Of a stretch of 63,586 nt of DNA, positions 8,963 through 18,120 are shown one piece after another. Within the stretch, counting starts at the first letter, position 1. Each line of letters begins with the position of its first letter. The notes under the pieces are model-generated. The model had not been told where the DNA came from and ran no database searches. It saw only the letters and a list, made by a program, of their open reading frames with translations. Both the position numbers and the translations under genes were made by a program. The stretch comes from an uncultured Spartobacteria bacterium (GTDB taxonomy: Bacteria; Verrucomicrobiota; Verrucomicrobiia; Chthoniobacterales; UBA6821): the NCBI GenBank assembly GCA_903868795.1, contig CAIPWR010000048.1:1-63586 (forward strand), written 5' to 3'.

Positions 8963-9694
8963 AATGTTCGAACAATTCATCGAGCGGCTCCCATTCATCT
9001 CCAAATCGAGGGAAAATTGCGCCAAATGATAGCACTGAAGAAATATCAACAGGGAGCCCTTTTCCCTGATGAAGTGAGGCTTGCCGAGAGTTTTAAGGTG
9101 AGCCGAGGAACACTACGCGCTGCACTCACCCGTCTCGTGAATAAAGGACTTCTGGAACGAAAGGCGGGTGTAGGAACACGCGTGGCAAGAGTTCGTCCCT
9201 CGGAATCAGGAATTCGCGAGTGGCGCAGTTTTTCCCAGGAGATGGAGGCCAAGGGGATTCAGGTTGAGAATTTTCTGCAAAAATATGAGCTCGTAAAACC
9301 GAGCAGGGAGGCCGAGCAGGCTCTTGTGCTGAAGGCAGACAGCCTCGTGTATCGCCTTGATCGTGTGCGAGGATGTGATGGGATTCCCGTGCTTCACTCT
9401 CGATCCTGGTTTCATCCACGACTCGGACTTTCGGGAAAGGAGCAATTCGATCGACCTCTTTATGAACTGATCGCGTCTGAGACGGGTGCAAAAATAGGAT
9501 GTGCGCATGAGGAGTTCAGGGCCGAGATCGCTACGCCTCTCATGGCAAATCTACTGCATGTGGAAAAAGGTGAGCCGCTTCTCCTTCGCCGCCACACAGT
9601 CTTTGATACCGAGAACCGCCCGATGGAATTTGCCGAGGTTCGTTATGTGAGTAATCGCTTCACACTGACACTCGATCTGAAGAGGGAGATGTGA
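8960..9694 (+). CDS. GntR-family transcriptional regulator with UTRA ligand domain
   Basis: This 244-residue regulator has a winged helix-turn-helix at about 10-80 (LAESFKVSRGTLRAALTRL, GLLERKAGVGTRVA) and a UTRA domain from about 95 to the end (...PLLLRRHTVFDTENRPMEFAE). This is the HutC/FarR-type layout that usually senses a phosphorylated sugar or other small metabolite. The open frame extends to 8888, but the ATG at 8960 gives the canonical N-terminus (APIHLQIEGKLRQMI) and avoids overlap with the divergent GH2 gene. It is the first gene of the rightward operon and overlaps the sugar kinase by its stop codon. It likely represses this operon and the leftward glycosidases until a sugar phosphate made by the adjacent kinase accumulates; that last step is inference. 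Confidence 0.85.
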   Translation: MNVRTIHRAAPIHLQIEGKLRQMIALKKYQQGALFPDEVRLAESFKVSRGTLRAALTRLVNKGLLERKAGVGTRVARVRPSESGIREWRSFSQEMEAKGIQVENFLQKYELVKPSREAEQALVLKADSLVYRLDRVRGCDGIPVLHSRSWFHPRLGLSGKEQFDRPLYELIASETGAKIGCAHEEFRAEIATPLMANLLHVEKGEPLLLRRHTVFDTENRPMEFAEVRYVSNRFTLTLDLKREM

Positions 9695-10638
9695 TGATAC
9701 TCGTTGCTGATTTTGGAGGGACAACAATCAAGCTGGGACTTGTCCAGGATACCCAGATTATTGCAAAAACACGACTTGATGCTCTTGCGAATCATCCGAT
9801 GCAAGATCGTCTGGAGGCTGTAGCCAAGTCATGGGAAAGCCTCTTGCAAGAACAGTCTCGTTCCTTGAAAGATTGTATCGGTGTTGCCCTCGCGCTTCCT
9901 TTCATAGTGGATGTTCGAAATTCCAGGGTTTGTGGGGAATTTGGAAAATTTCCGGGTGCTAGCGAGATCGACTTTTCTGAATGGAGTCAATCGCGCTTAG
10001 GTCTTCCCCTTGTGATGGAAAATGATCTCCGCCTGGCTCTTTTAGGTGAATCGGTAGTTGGTTCGGCAAAGGATAACGAGCATGTGGTGATGCTGGCCAT
10101 TGGGACTGGAATTGGATGTGCGGTAATTTCTGGCGGCCGACTTTTTCACGGGGCCAATAACCGCGCCGCCTCCCTTCTAGGTCATAGCTGCATTGCCTAT
10201 AACGGGAGTGTCGGACGATGTGGTAATATTGGCTGCGCTGAGGATCTGGCCTCTACCGCCACGCTTGGCGAACTGGCAAAATCGCACCCTGATTTTACGG
10301 AGAGTTCCCTGTCTCGTGCAGCAAGAATTGATTACGAAACAGTGTTTGCCTTGGCGGAAGTTGGAGATGTCTGCTCGCTAGGAGTTCGGGATCAAAGTCT
10401 CACTATCTGGGCAACACTCGTGCAGAATGCCGTGCTTGCTTATGACCCTGAACTTGTTGTTCTAGGGGGAGGAGTTCTTAAAAGCCAGGAAATCATCCTT
10501 CCTGCGATCCGAGAACATTTGCGTCGTTATATGCCGTGCATTCCTTGGGAGATACCCATCGTGGCCGCGACACTGGGAGATGATGCAGCACTCATCGGGG
10601 GAGAGGCTTTGTTCCGGCAAATCCACCTAAAACAATAA
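9694..10638 (+). CDS. ROK-family sugar kinase (candidate manno- or glucokinase)
   Basis: This 314-residue cytoplasmic kinase carries the N-terminal phosphate-binding motif DFGGTTIKLG (about 6-15), a sugar-binding ENDLR segment (about 109-113) and the glycine-rich AIGTGIGC motif. Its zinc-binding region GRCGNIGCAE resembles the ROK consensus CxCGxxGCxE but has Arg where that motif normally has its first Cys, so zinc ligation may differ. I chose ATG 9694, which overlaps the GntR stop (TGATG) and follows the purine-rich AGAGGGAG at 9681-9688; a GTG at 9691 is the alternative. With a phosphomannose-isomerase-type gene two genes downstream, phosphorylation of mannose to mannose-6-phosphate is a reasonable guess. 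Glucose or N-acetylmannosamine cannot be excluded. Confidence 0.82.
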   Translation: MILVADFGGTTIKLGLVQDTQIIAKTRLDALANHPMQDRLEAVAKSWESLLQEQSRSLKDCIGVALALPFIVDVRNSRVCGEFGKFPGASEIDFSEWSQSRLGLPLVMENDLRLALLGESVVGSAKDNEHVVMLAIGTGIGCAVISGGRLFHGANNRAASLLGHSCIAYNGSVGRCGNIGCAEDLASTATLGELAKSHPDFTESSLSRAARIDYETVFALAEVGDVCSLGVRDQSLTIWATLVQNAVLAYDPELVVLGGGVLKSQEIILPAIREHLRRYMPCIPWEIPIVAATLGDDAALIGGEALFRQIHLKQ

Positions 10639-10640
10639 TC

Positions 10641-12776
10641 ATGAATAAGCTCTACCCCTGCTCACTTCTAACTGTGCTATTTTCCAGCATCGCCGGATTT
10701 TCTCTGGAAGTGGCTGAAGCGAATCCAAAGACATTGCCTCAGTCTGTGCCCTCCCTCGACGACATGGTAGGGGACTGGATTCCGATAAAGGATGTGGCCA
10801 ACACTCCGGCGGTTCACAACTTCAATCAGATGCTGGAAGTGGATCGCGATCTGACTTCGTATTTCTGCAATCCAGGTCAATTGTATTCGCGGAATCGGGG
10901 GTATCCCGCGGTGAAATTGTCGATTGATGGAAGGGAATATCCGGCCACGGAAACTCGCTGTTATGCCTATCGGGCACTCCGACGGAATCTAAATTGCAAC
11001 GGATTGAGCGTGGAGACAGACACTCGGATGGTTAATGAGCAGCGGGGCGTGCTCTGTCAGATCACTGCAACGAATGCCACATCACAACCCATTCATGCGG
11101 CACTGACCTTGCGAGTTCCGGGAAAGTTGCAATCAGATGGCCTTGGTGTCGTGAACGATACGCAGCGCACGAATATCGTCTCCTTTGTTTATCCTTCGGT
11201 GAAGCCGAATTCCGTCACAATGGAAACCAATGGGGTCTGCTGGAATTGGACACTGGAGGTGCCAGCAGGAGGATCTGTGAAGCTGGGATTTGTTGCAGGG
11301 GATGATGGGAAAGCAAAAGTTCTTCAGACTAGTGAAAAGGTGGCGGACTGGGCTGCACATTTCAGCACCGTATTTGCCGGATGCAAATCTGTCTGGGAGC
11401 AACGCTGGGCGGATGCCTTCACTCCTGGCAATACACATTTCTCCGGTAATCTCCCTGTTTTGGAAACAGAAAATCCCGCGCTAGCCCGCAACTACTACAT
11501 GGGAGTACAGACGATGCTTGCCTTGGAGCGGACGCAGTTTCCTGTCTCGCCTCGATCCTTCGTGACGAGCGGAGAGCGGGGTGATGGGACGCAATTCTAT
11601 TGGGATGCCTCGATGCAGGCAACGGCATGGGCATTGCTGGAGCCTGTCGGCATGAAGGCCACCTTGCGTTGCTGGCTGGTGCAAAACCCTCGCAGCGGCA
11701 ACACCATCAATCTTAGGAGCATTAAGGGATACGATAAGCGTCATCTCGAAAAAATGACTGGTTCTGGTTATGCCTTCAATGCCTGCACCATTTTCAAGAC
11801 TACGGATGAGTATCTCCGCGTGACTCCTGACCTCGCCTTTCTGGATGAGAAGCTGGAAAATGGGAAAACCGTTCTGGAGCAACTCGATGCCCTTGCCACC
11901 GATTGGGAAACATTGCCCAAAGGGCCGCACGGATTGGTGAATTATGGCGAAAACAACAACTTGCTCGAATGCGCTCCCGCCTATATCCACTGCGTGCCGT
12001 CGTGTAATGCGCAAGATGTTTGGATGATGCGACGGGCTGCGCAATGGCACGCGCTGCATGGAGACGACGCAAGGGCGAAGGAATTACAGGGGAAAGCCTC
12101 TGCCTTTCTACCTGCCGTGCTGGATCTCTACAATAAGGGGGAGGGTGTTTGGAATGCCTATCATATCGATGGAAAACTTGTCGAGCTGCGGCATTGCGTT
12201 GATTTTATTTATGTCGGAAATGCCCTGCAAAGCGATCTCTCGACGATGCAGAAATCAGAAATGATCAACTTCGTGAAGCATGAGTTACTCATGCGCGACT
12301 GGATGCGTGCCATGAGTCTCTCGGATGCTACTGCTGCGCATTCTGATCGTCCCGATCATGGCCCGATGGGCGCGTATGATGGCTGGATACCGCTGACCGT
12401 TGGAACCATGTGGAGGCTGGGCGATCCTGCCTCATCCTTTGATTTTTACTGCCGCACGGCAGGTGTCACCAAAGAGGGCCCCTTTGCACAGGCTCGCGAA
12501 TTTTATGGCCCGAACAAGAAAGCCTATGATGCTCCCGTTCGTATCGCAGAGCGTCAGGGCTGCATGAAGGAATGCATTAGCGGCGTGGCATTCACGGATG
12601 TCGTCATCAACACTTTCTTTGGCTTCAGTCCCTCTGTGGATGGGAGGAGGATGATTGCTGATCCTCAAACACCACGCCCTTTCCAAGGCACTCTCTCAAA
12701 CCTCCGCTACAACGGAAAACTCTTCCAACTTACGGCCTCCAAGCAGGGTGTAACGGTTGCTCCCTCCATGCGATGA
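10641..12776 (+). CDS. Exported (alpha/alpha)6-barrel glycoside hydrolase, GH63/MGH1-like
   Basis: This protein has 711 residues with an N-terminal signal peptide (about 1-25, hydrophobic SLLTVLFSSIAGFSL). The first 230 residues look like a beta-sandwich. The remainder has the Trp/His-rich segments of a six-hairpin (alpha/alpha)6 glycosidase: FYWDASMQATAWAL, LVNYGENNNLLECAPAY, NAQDVWMMRRAAQWHAL, GPMGAYDGWIPLTVGTMWRLGD. This resembles GH63/mannosylglycerate-hydrolase-like (MGH1) proteins, but I cannot assign a CAZy family with certainty. Its start lies 2 nt after the kinase stop, so translation is probably coupled. Its place among exo-beta-glycosidases suggests it removes alpha-linked side groups from the same glycan; that is inference. 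Confidence 0.6.
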   Translation: MNKLYPCSLLTVLFSSIAGFSLEVAEANPKTLPQSVPSLDDMVGDWIPIKDVANTPAVHNFNQMLEVDRDLTSYFCNPGQLYSRNRGYPAVKLSIDGREYPATETRCYAYRALRRNLNCNGLSVETDTRMVNEQRGVLCQITATNATSQPIHAALTLRVPGKLQSDGLGVVNDTQRTNIVSFVYPSVKPNSVTMETNGVCWNWTLEVPAGGSVKLGFVAGDDGKAKVLQTSEKVADWAAHFSTVFAGCKSVWEQRWADAFTPGNTHFSGNLPVLETENPALARNYYMGVQTMLALERTQFPVSPRSFVTSGERGDGTQFYWDASMQATAWALLEPVGMKATLRCWLVQNPRSGNTINLRSIKGYDKRHLEKMTGSGYAFNACTIFKTTDEYLRVTPDLAFLDEKLENGKTVLEQLDALATDWETLPKGPHGLVNYGENNNLLECAPAYIHCVPSCNAQDVWMMRRAAQWHALHGDDARAKELQGKASAFLPAVLDLYNKGEGVWNAYHIDGKLVELRHCVDFIYVGNALQSDLSTMQKSEMINFVKHELLMRDWMRAMSLSDATAAHSDRPDHGPMGAYDGWIPLTVGTMWRLGDPASSFDFYCRTAGVTKEGPFAQAREFYGPNKKAYDAPVRIAERQGCMKECISGVAFTDVVINTFFGFSPSVDGRRMIADPQTPRPFQGTLSNLRYNGKLFQLTASKQGVTVAPSMR

Positions 12777-12820
12777 GATAACGAATCAAAGAAAACCCCA
12801 TCGCCTAATCCTACCCTTTT

Positions 12821-14575
12821 ATGAGAAAACCTAACTACGACAAATTCCCCTTCGTTCAAGTGCCGGATAGTGCAAACGCCTGCGTTCAAGGATGGGATGG
12901 TATTATTGTTCGTCTTCACGAGGCTATTGCCAAGCGCAACGCAAAGAAAACGGTGCTCGTTGTCGAATGCTATACGGGGGTTGATGAAGCTGCGCTCATG
13001 ACGAAACTGGGCAGGCTCTCACCTTCCTTATTCCTTCACGCCCGCAATGCAATGCTTCCTCCCGAGAAGATCGACGCGTTGGTCGAGCCATTCCTAGGCG
13101 GGAATGATCCGGTCTTTGGATTTCTCTCCGGGCTGACACTGCCGCAGTTCTTTGATGCCGAAAAAACAGAGCAACTTCGTCAGCAAATAGAGTCAATCAC
13201 AGAGGGTTTGGTGATCGTTCTCGGATGCGGGGCAAGCCTGATTACCGAAGCAGATATTCTCGTCTATGCCGATCTCGCCCGTTGGGAGGCGCAGCTCCGA
13301 TTCCGCCGCAATGAAATCTCGAATCTCGGCGTGGAGAACAGAACGCTTACCGCAAGTCTCCAATACAAACGGGCTTTCTTCATCGACTGGCGTGTCTGTG
13401 ATCGGTGGAAGAAACCGTTGATAGCCAGATGGGATTTTGTGCTCGATACCAATGATCCTTCGACACCAAGGCTCGCAGATGGGGAGACTGTAGGACAAGG
13501 TTTGCGCCATGCTGTGACGCGCCCGTTCCGTGTCGTGCCCTTCTTCGATCCCGCACCGTGGGGTGGACAATGGATGAAGGAGTTCTGTGATCTTGATCGG
13601 AGTAAGCAAAACTTCGGATGGTGCTTTGACTGCGTACCTGAAGAGAACAGTCTGCTGCTTGGTTTTGGAGAAATGCGGTTGGAAATTCCCTCCCTCGATC
13701 TCGTCTTTGATCAACCTCGTGCCTTGCTGGGTGAAGCTGTTCATGCCCGCTTTGGCGATGAATTTCCGATCCGGTTTGATTTCCTCGATACCATCGGTGG
13801 GGGACATCTCTCCTTCCAGGTGCATCCCTTAACGGAATACATCCAGCAGCATTTTGGAATGCACTACACGCAGGATGAGAGCTACTACATGCTTGATGCC
13901 GCAGAGGGAGCAACTGTCTATCTCGGGATCAAAGATGGAGTCGAACCATCGGCGATGATTCGGGATCTGGAGCTGGCTCAGTCAGGAGCCGCTCCATTCC
14001 CTGCTGAAAAATATTCCAATCAGTTTCCTGCAAAGAAGCATGACCACTTCTTGATTCCTGCGGGAACGGTTCATTGTAGTGGAGCCGAGTCGATGGTGCT
14101 AGAGATCAGCGCGACTCCGTACATCTTTACTTTTAAGATGTGGGACTGGGGCCGTCTCGGTCTTGATGGCAAGCCTCGTCCGATTCATCTCAAGCATGGT
14201 GCTGCCAATATCCAATGGTGCTGCACCACGGAGTGGACGGAAAAGAATCTGGTAAATCGCTTTGAACCGCTCGGGGAAGGGGATGGATGGCGCGAGGAGC
14301 GCACTGGTCTTCATCAGCGAGAATTCATCGAGACGCGCCGTCATTGGTTCACGAAAACCGTTCCGCACGACACGCAGGGTGGAGTCAATGTCCTCAATCT
14401 TGTCGAGGGAGAAGAGGCTCTGGTGGAGAGTCCGACGGGAGCGTTCGAACCTTTCCTCGTCCATTACGCGGAGACCTTCATTGTTCCAGCCGCAGTCGTT
14501 ACCTACACCATCCGTCCGCATGGCCCTTCCGAAGGAAAAGAATGCGCCACGATGAAGGCCTTCGTCCGTACATAA
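12821..14575 (+). CDS. Class I mannose-6-phosphate isomerase-like protein with long N-terminal domain
   Basis: This 584-residue cytoplasmic protein has a C-terminal half (about 300-584) that matches type I phosphomannose isomerase cupins. It shows metal-ligand motifs GGHLSFQVHPL (Gln-x-His), YTQDESYYML (Glu) and IPAGTVHCSG (His). The N-terminal 290 residues form an extra domain (VVECYTGVDEAALM..., VLGCGASLITEADILVYADLARWE) found in the long form of this family, about 580-590 aa, versus about 300-400 aa for classical ManA. The reaction would be mannose-6-phosphate to fructose-6-phosphate, linking the ROK kinase product to glycolysis. It lies 44 nt after the glycosidase and 53 nt before the first tandem GH2 gene. 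The function of the N-terminal part is unknown to me. Confidence 0.78.
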   Translation: MRKPNYDKFPFVQVPDSANACVQGWDGIIVRLHEAIAKRNAKKTVLVVECYTGVDEAALMTKLGRLSPSLFLHARNAMLPPEKIDALVEPFLGGNDPVFGFLSGLTLPQFFDAEKTEQLRQQIESITEGLVIVLGCGASLITEADILVYADLARWEAQLRFRRNEISNLGVENRTLTASLQYKRAFFIDWRVCDRWKKPLIARWDFVLDTNDPSTPRLADGETVGQGLRHAVTRPFRVVPFFDPAPWGGQWMKEFCDLDRSKQNFGWCFDCVPEENSLLLGFGEMRLEIPSLDLVFDQPRALLGEAVHARFGDEFPIRFDFLDTIGGGHLSFQVHPLTEYIQQHFGMHYTQDESYYMLDAAEGATVYLGIKDGVEPSAMIRDLELAQSGAAPFPAEKYSNQFPAKKHDHFLIPAGTVHCSGAESMVLEISATPYIFTFKMWDWGRLGLDGKPRPIHLKHGAANIQWCCTTEWTEKNLVNRFEPLGEGDGWREERTGLHQREFIETRRHWFTKTVPHDTQGGVNVLNLVEGEEALVESPTGAFEPFLVHYAETFIVPAAVVTYTIRPHGPSEGKECATMKAFVRT

Positions 14576-14628
14576 ATTTCAATGATTAAACTATCGGTTA
14601 ACTCTGGCAAATACACCCCCCCAACTCC

Positions 14629-17385
14629 ATGAAAGCATCCCTAAAACCGCTCCTGATTCTCCTGTTCTCTGTGGTGGCTATTCCATCCAGAGCAGCAGAA
14701 TCGACTCCCTTGGTTTTGAGTGGTTCTTGGGAGGTAAATTCGTCAACCAATGTTTCTGAAGCAGGAGAGCAGATTTCCACTTCCGATTATCATTTGTCTG
14801 ACAAATGGATGGAGGCTGTCGTGCCTGGCAGCCTTCTTGATTCCTATGTGAAGGCTGGAACTTATCCCGATCCCTATGTCGGCATTAATAACAAGGTCTC
14901 CTTTGATCAAAATGGTGCTGTGAATGGAGGGATGATTCCCGACGCCAGCATTCCTGAGAGCGTCTTTACCAAGCCGCACTGGTATCGAACATTGTTCACC
15001 ACACCCTCGGATTTTTCGGGCAAGACAGTCTGGTTGAAGTTCGCAGGGATCAACTGGAAGGCCACTGTTTTTCTCAATGGAAAGAAGCTCGGGGAGATCA
15101 CAGGGGCGTTTCAGCGCGGTATTTTCAATGTCACCGATCTGCTTCAGTCGGGCAGCAATGCTCTCGCGGTTCGTATTGATCCACCTGTGGTTCCCGGGAC
15201 TCCGAAAAATTGGGGCTGTGGCGGCGATGGCATCAAGTTTCCTTCCATCGGTCTGACCCCCGCGACGATCTATCAGACAATCGGCTGGAATTTTACTCTC
15301 CTCGATGGTGCTCATGATCGCAACATGGGGATCCTCCGCGATGTCTCGCTCTATGCCACGGGGCCTGTTTATATTCGAGATTCCTTCATGAGCACGGAGG
15401 GAGTGCCAACAAAAGAGCAGGCGAATCTGAATTTCAAAACGATTCTCGTGAACGGCACCGATAAGGAACAGACCGGAACGCTGAGTGTTGCCTTTGCTGA
15501 TCAGAAAGCATCACAAAGTGTGACACTCGCCCCTCATGAATCCCGTGAGGTTTCTATGGGCTGGCAAAAATCTCCAGAGTTCGGAGTGAAGAACCCAAAG
15601 CTCTGGTGGCCTGCGGGATTTGGAGATCAGTCTCTCTACCCAATGACGGTCAGTTTTGCTCCTTCATCAGGCACTAGCACAGAAGTCACGAAGAACTTCG
15701 GCATTCGCTCCATTGAGAATAAGCCCGAGCTAGGCCAATCGGTCTATTGGGTCAATGGTCATAAGATGTTCTTGGCTGGTGGTAATTGGGTGCAGGACAT
15801 CATGCAACGCCAGACTGCCGCACGAGACGAGGCGCAGATTCGGATGATTCGTCAGGCGGGGTTTACCTGGGTGCGACTTTGGAGTGGCAGCGGGCCCGTG
15901 GAGGATACCTTCTTCGATCTCTGTGATCAATATGGCATCATGGTTTGGGTCGAGTCAGGGCTCTGCTCCCAGGTGAAGATGCCAAATACCGATCCCGCGT
16001 GGTGCCAGACCTGGCTTGATAATTGGGCTGACTATATTCTGCTCTTACGCCATCACCCCTGTGTTTTCAACTATGTCGGTTGCAATGAAGGCTCTGACAG
16101 ACTCCCCGGCATGACCGAGATGGTGAAAAAGCATGATGGCACTCGGGGTTACAGCCAAAGCTCTCAGGACAACGGACAGCGCGGCGACACCTACCTCTGG
16201 GAAAATATCGATGGCTACTACGACTATACCAATATCCATACTCACGGAACCGGCCCACTCGGTCTCTTCGGAGGATTCTGCGACGAATCAGGAGCACCCT
16301 GTCTCCCCGTCGCCGAATCCATTAAGGATTTCCTACCCGAAGCGAAACGATTTCCGGTTGATAAAGAGTTCTGCGACTATCTTGATGGGGGAGGATTTCA
16401 TCGCATCTATCAGATGATCAATGAAGGATGTGCGGAGTTTGGCGATCTTTCCAAGCCCGATCTCGCTGGCCGCACGGGAGTTGATAACTATGCCTTCAAA
16501 GGGCAGCTTCTCAATGCCATGGAATACCGAGCCTTTGGCGAACTCTGGCAACGGGAGAAATTTGATAAGAACGGTCGCTTCAGCACCGGATGGGCTCTCT
16601 GGACGGTGAACAACACCCACCCTCAGCTTTGCGCACGAATCTACGATTACAGCCTGGAGCCGACAGCGGGACTTTACTACATGGGCAGGGCCAACAAGCC
16701 CCTCTCGCTCCAATACAACTACCGCGCTAGTGATGTGACAGCGGTGAATAACACCATCGAACCGATCACTCAACGGCACACAGTAATCGCCGAAGTCCGC
16801 AATCTCGATTGGAGCCTGGTCTGGTCTAAGAAAACCTACATCGCTACCGAGGTCATTCCGATTCCTGCGGAGAGTTCCAAGATCGGGGTGCTTTTCATTC
16901 CAAATACAGATCATGCCCAACTTGATGATGTTCATTTTATTCATCTCCAGTTGCTGGGTGAAAAGAACAAGGTTATCGATGATACGATCTACTGGCGATC
17001 CAAGGCAGGAATACTCTACGGCGCACAGGGCGATTTTTCGGCACTCAATAAAATGCCGACGACGCAGATCAAGGTTACGACCAGCTCCGAGATGAAAGAG
17101 GGCAAGCGATTCGTCACCGTGACTCTGGATAATAGCAGTAAGCAGCTCGCATTCTTCCTCCGAGTGAAGGTACTTGATCCCAAGACAAAAGTGCTTGTAC
17201 GACCTTGTTTCACTAGTGACAACTACTTCTCTATCCCTCCTGGAGAGAGCAAAGAAATCACCGTCGAATGCCCAACCTCCCTTGCCGAGTCACCTCTCAT
17301 TGGCGTGGAAGGATGGAATATCGGGACGCTCAAGATGAGCATTCCTTCATCCAAAGAAACTCCCAAAATTACGCCACATCACTAA
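14629..17385 (+). CDS. Secreted GH2 beta-mannosidase/exo-glucosaminidase-like enzyme, tandem copy 1
   Basis: This exported enzyme of 918 residues has a signal peptide MKASLKPLLILLFSVVAIPS, cleaved near residue 23 (SRAAES). A GH2 jelly-roll occupies about 25-240 (PHWYRTLFTT, VWLKFAGINWKATVFLNGKK). An Ig-like domain (about 250-370) and a TIM barrel (about 375-690) follow, with the Asn-Glu acid/base in YVGCNEGSD and a candidate nucleophile in [12 protein letters not shown]-terminal beta domain ends VEGWNIGTLKMS. It is a close paralogue of the next gene (tandem duplication, 7 nt apart). Both lie downstream of the mannose-6-phosphate isomerase-like gene, which makes a mannose-releasing role attractive. 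Related GH2 enzymes also act on glucosaminides, so specificity is open. Confidence 0.82.
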   Translation: MKASLKPLLILLFSVVAIPSRAAESTPLVLSGSWEVNSSTNVSEAGEQISTSDYHLSDKWMEAVVPGSLLDSYVKAGTYPDPYVGINNKVSFDQNGAVNGGMIPDASIPESVFTKPHWYRTLFTTPSDFSGKTVWLKFAGINWKATVFLNGKKLGEITGAFQRGIFNVTDLLQSGSNALAVRIDPPVVPGTPKNWGCGGDGIKFPSIGLTPATIYQTIGWNFTLLDGAHDRNMGILRDVSLYATGPVYIRDSFMSTEGVPTKEQANLNFKTILVNGTDKEQTGTLSVAFADQKASQSVTLAPHESREVSMGWQKSPEFGVKNPKLWWPAGFGDQSLYPMTVSFAPSSGTSTEVTKNFGIRSIENKPELGQSVYWVNGHKMFLAGGNWVQDIMQRQTAARDEAQIRMIRQAGFTWVRLWSGSGPVEDTFFDLCDQYGIMVWVESGLCSQVKMPNTDPAWCQTWLDNWADYILLLRHHPCVFNYVGCNEGSDRLPGMTEMVKKHDGTRGYSQSSQDNGQRGDTYLWENIDGYYDYTNIHTHGTGPLGLFGGFCDESGAPCLPVAESIKDFLPEAKRFPVDKEFCDYLDGGGFHRIYQMINEGCAEFGDLSKPDLAGRTGVDNYAFKGQLLNAMEYRAFGELWQREKFDKNGRFSTGWALWTVNNTHPQLCARIYDYSLEPTAGLYYMGRANKPLSLQYNYRASDVTAVNNTIEPITQRHTVIAEVRNLDWSLVWSKKTYIATEVIPIPAESSKIGVLFIPNTDHAQLDDVHFIHLQLLGEKNKVIDDTIYWRSKAGILYGAQGDFSALNKMPTTQIKVTTSSEMKEGKRFVTVTLDNSSKQLAFFLRVKVLDPKTKVLVRPCFTSDNYFSIPPGESKEITVECPTSLAESPLIGVEGWNIGTLKMSIPSSKETPKITPHH

Positions 17386-18120
17386 AACTCTTATGAAACT
17401 ATACGCCACCCTCCTGTTCATCCCCCTGCTCTCTGCCATAGCCGCTAGTTCTCAAGGTGATGCTTCAACTTCTTTGGTGATTTCAAAGAACTGGCAGGTA
17501 ATTTCTTCCACAAACATTCCCGCTTCTGGAGAAAAGATTTCCACTCCTGATTATCACCCAACTGACAGATGGATGCAGGCGGTTGTGCCGGGAACGGTGC
17601 TTGATTCCTGCGTGAAGGCGGGACTTTATCCTGAGCCATTTCAGGGAATGAATAATCTGATTCGTCCTGATGCCAAGGGGATCTTTCATGGCAAGATTCC
17701 CGATGCCAGTGAGCCGGGCAGTGCCTTCACTGTGCCGTTCTGGTATCGGACGACTTTCCAAGTGCCAACTGACTTTCATGGGAAAACCATCTGGCTGAAA
17801 TTGGCGGGTGTGAACTGGCGGGCGGGAGTTTTTCTCAATGGGAAAAAACTTGGAGAGATCACGGGTGCCTATCAGCGCGGGATCTTCAATATCACGGAGC
17901 TTGTTCAAGACGGAGAAAATGCCTTGGCCGTGAAGATCGACCCGATGCTCAATTCAGGAAATCCCCCGCCGAATTTTCATGGCTGCGGAGGCGATGGGAA
18001 CATCGGCCTTACTCCCGCTGCAATCTATCAGACCGTAGGGATGGATTTCACCTTTATTGACGGAATCAGAGATCGCAACATGGGGATCCTCCGCGATGTC
18101 TCGCTCTATGCCACGGGGCC
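15316..18120 (+). repeat. Tandem GH2 duplication with a 50-nt identical block
   Basis: Positions 15316-15365 and 18071-18120 are identical over 50 nt (starting GATCGCAACATGGGG). A second highly similar region covers the coding sequence for [20 protein letters not shown] in both copies. Between these blocks the copies differ at many synonymous positions. This mosaic is what recombination between tandem paralogues would leave. The span given runs from the first block to the second. Confidence 0.7.
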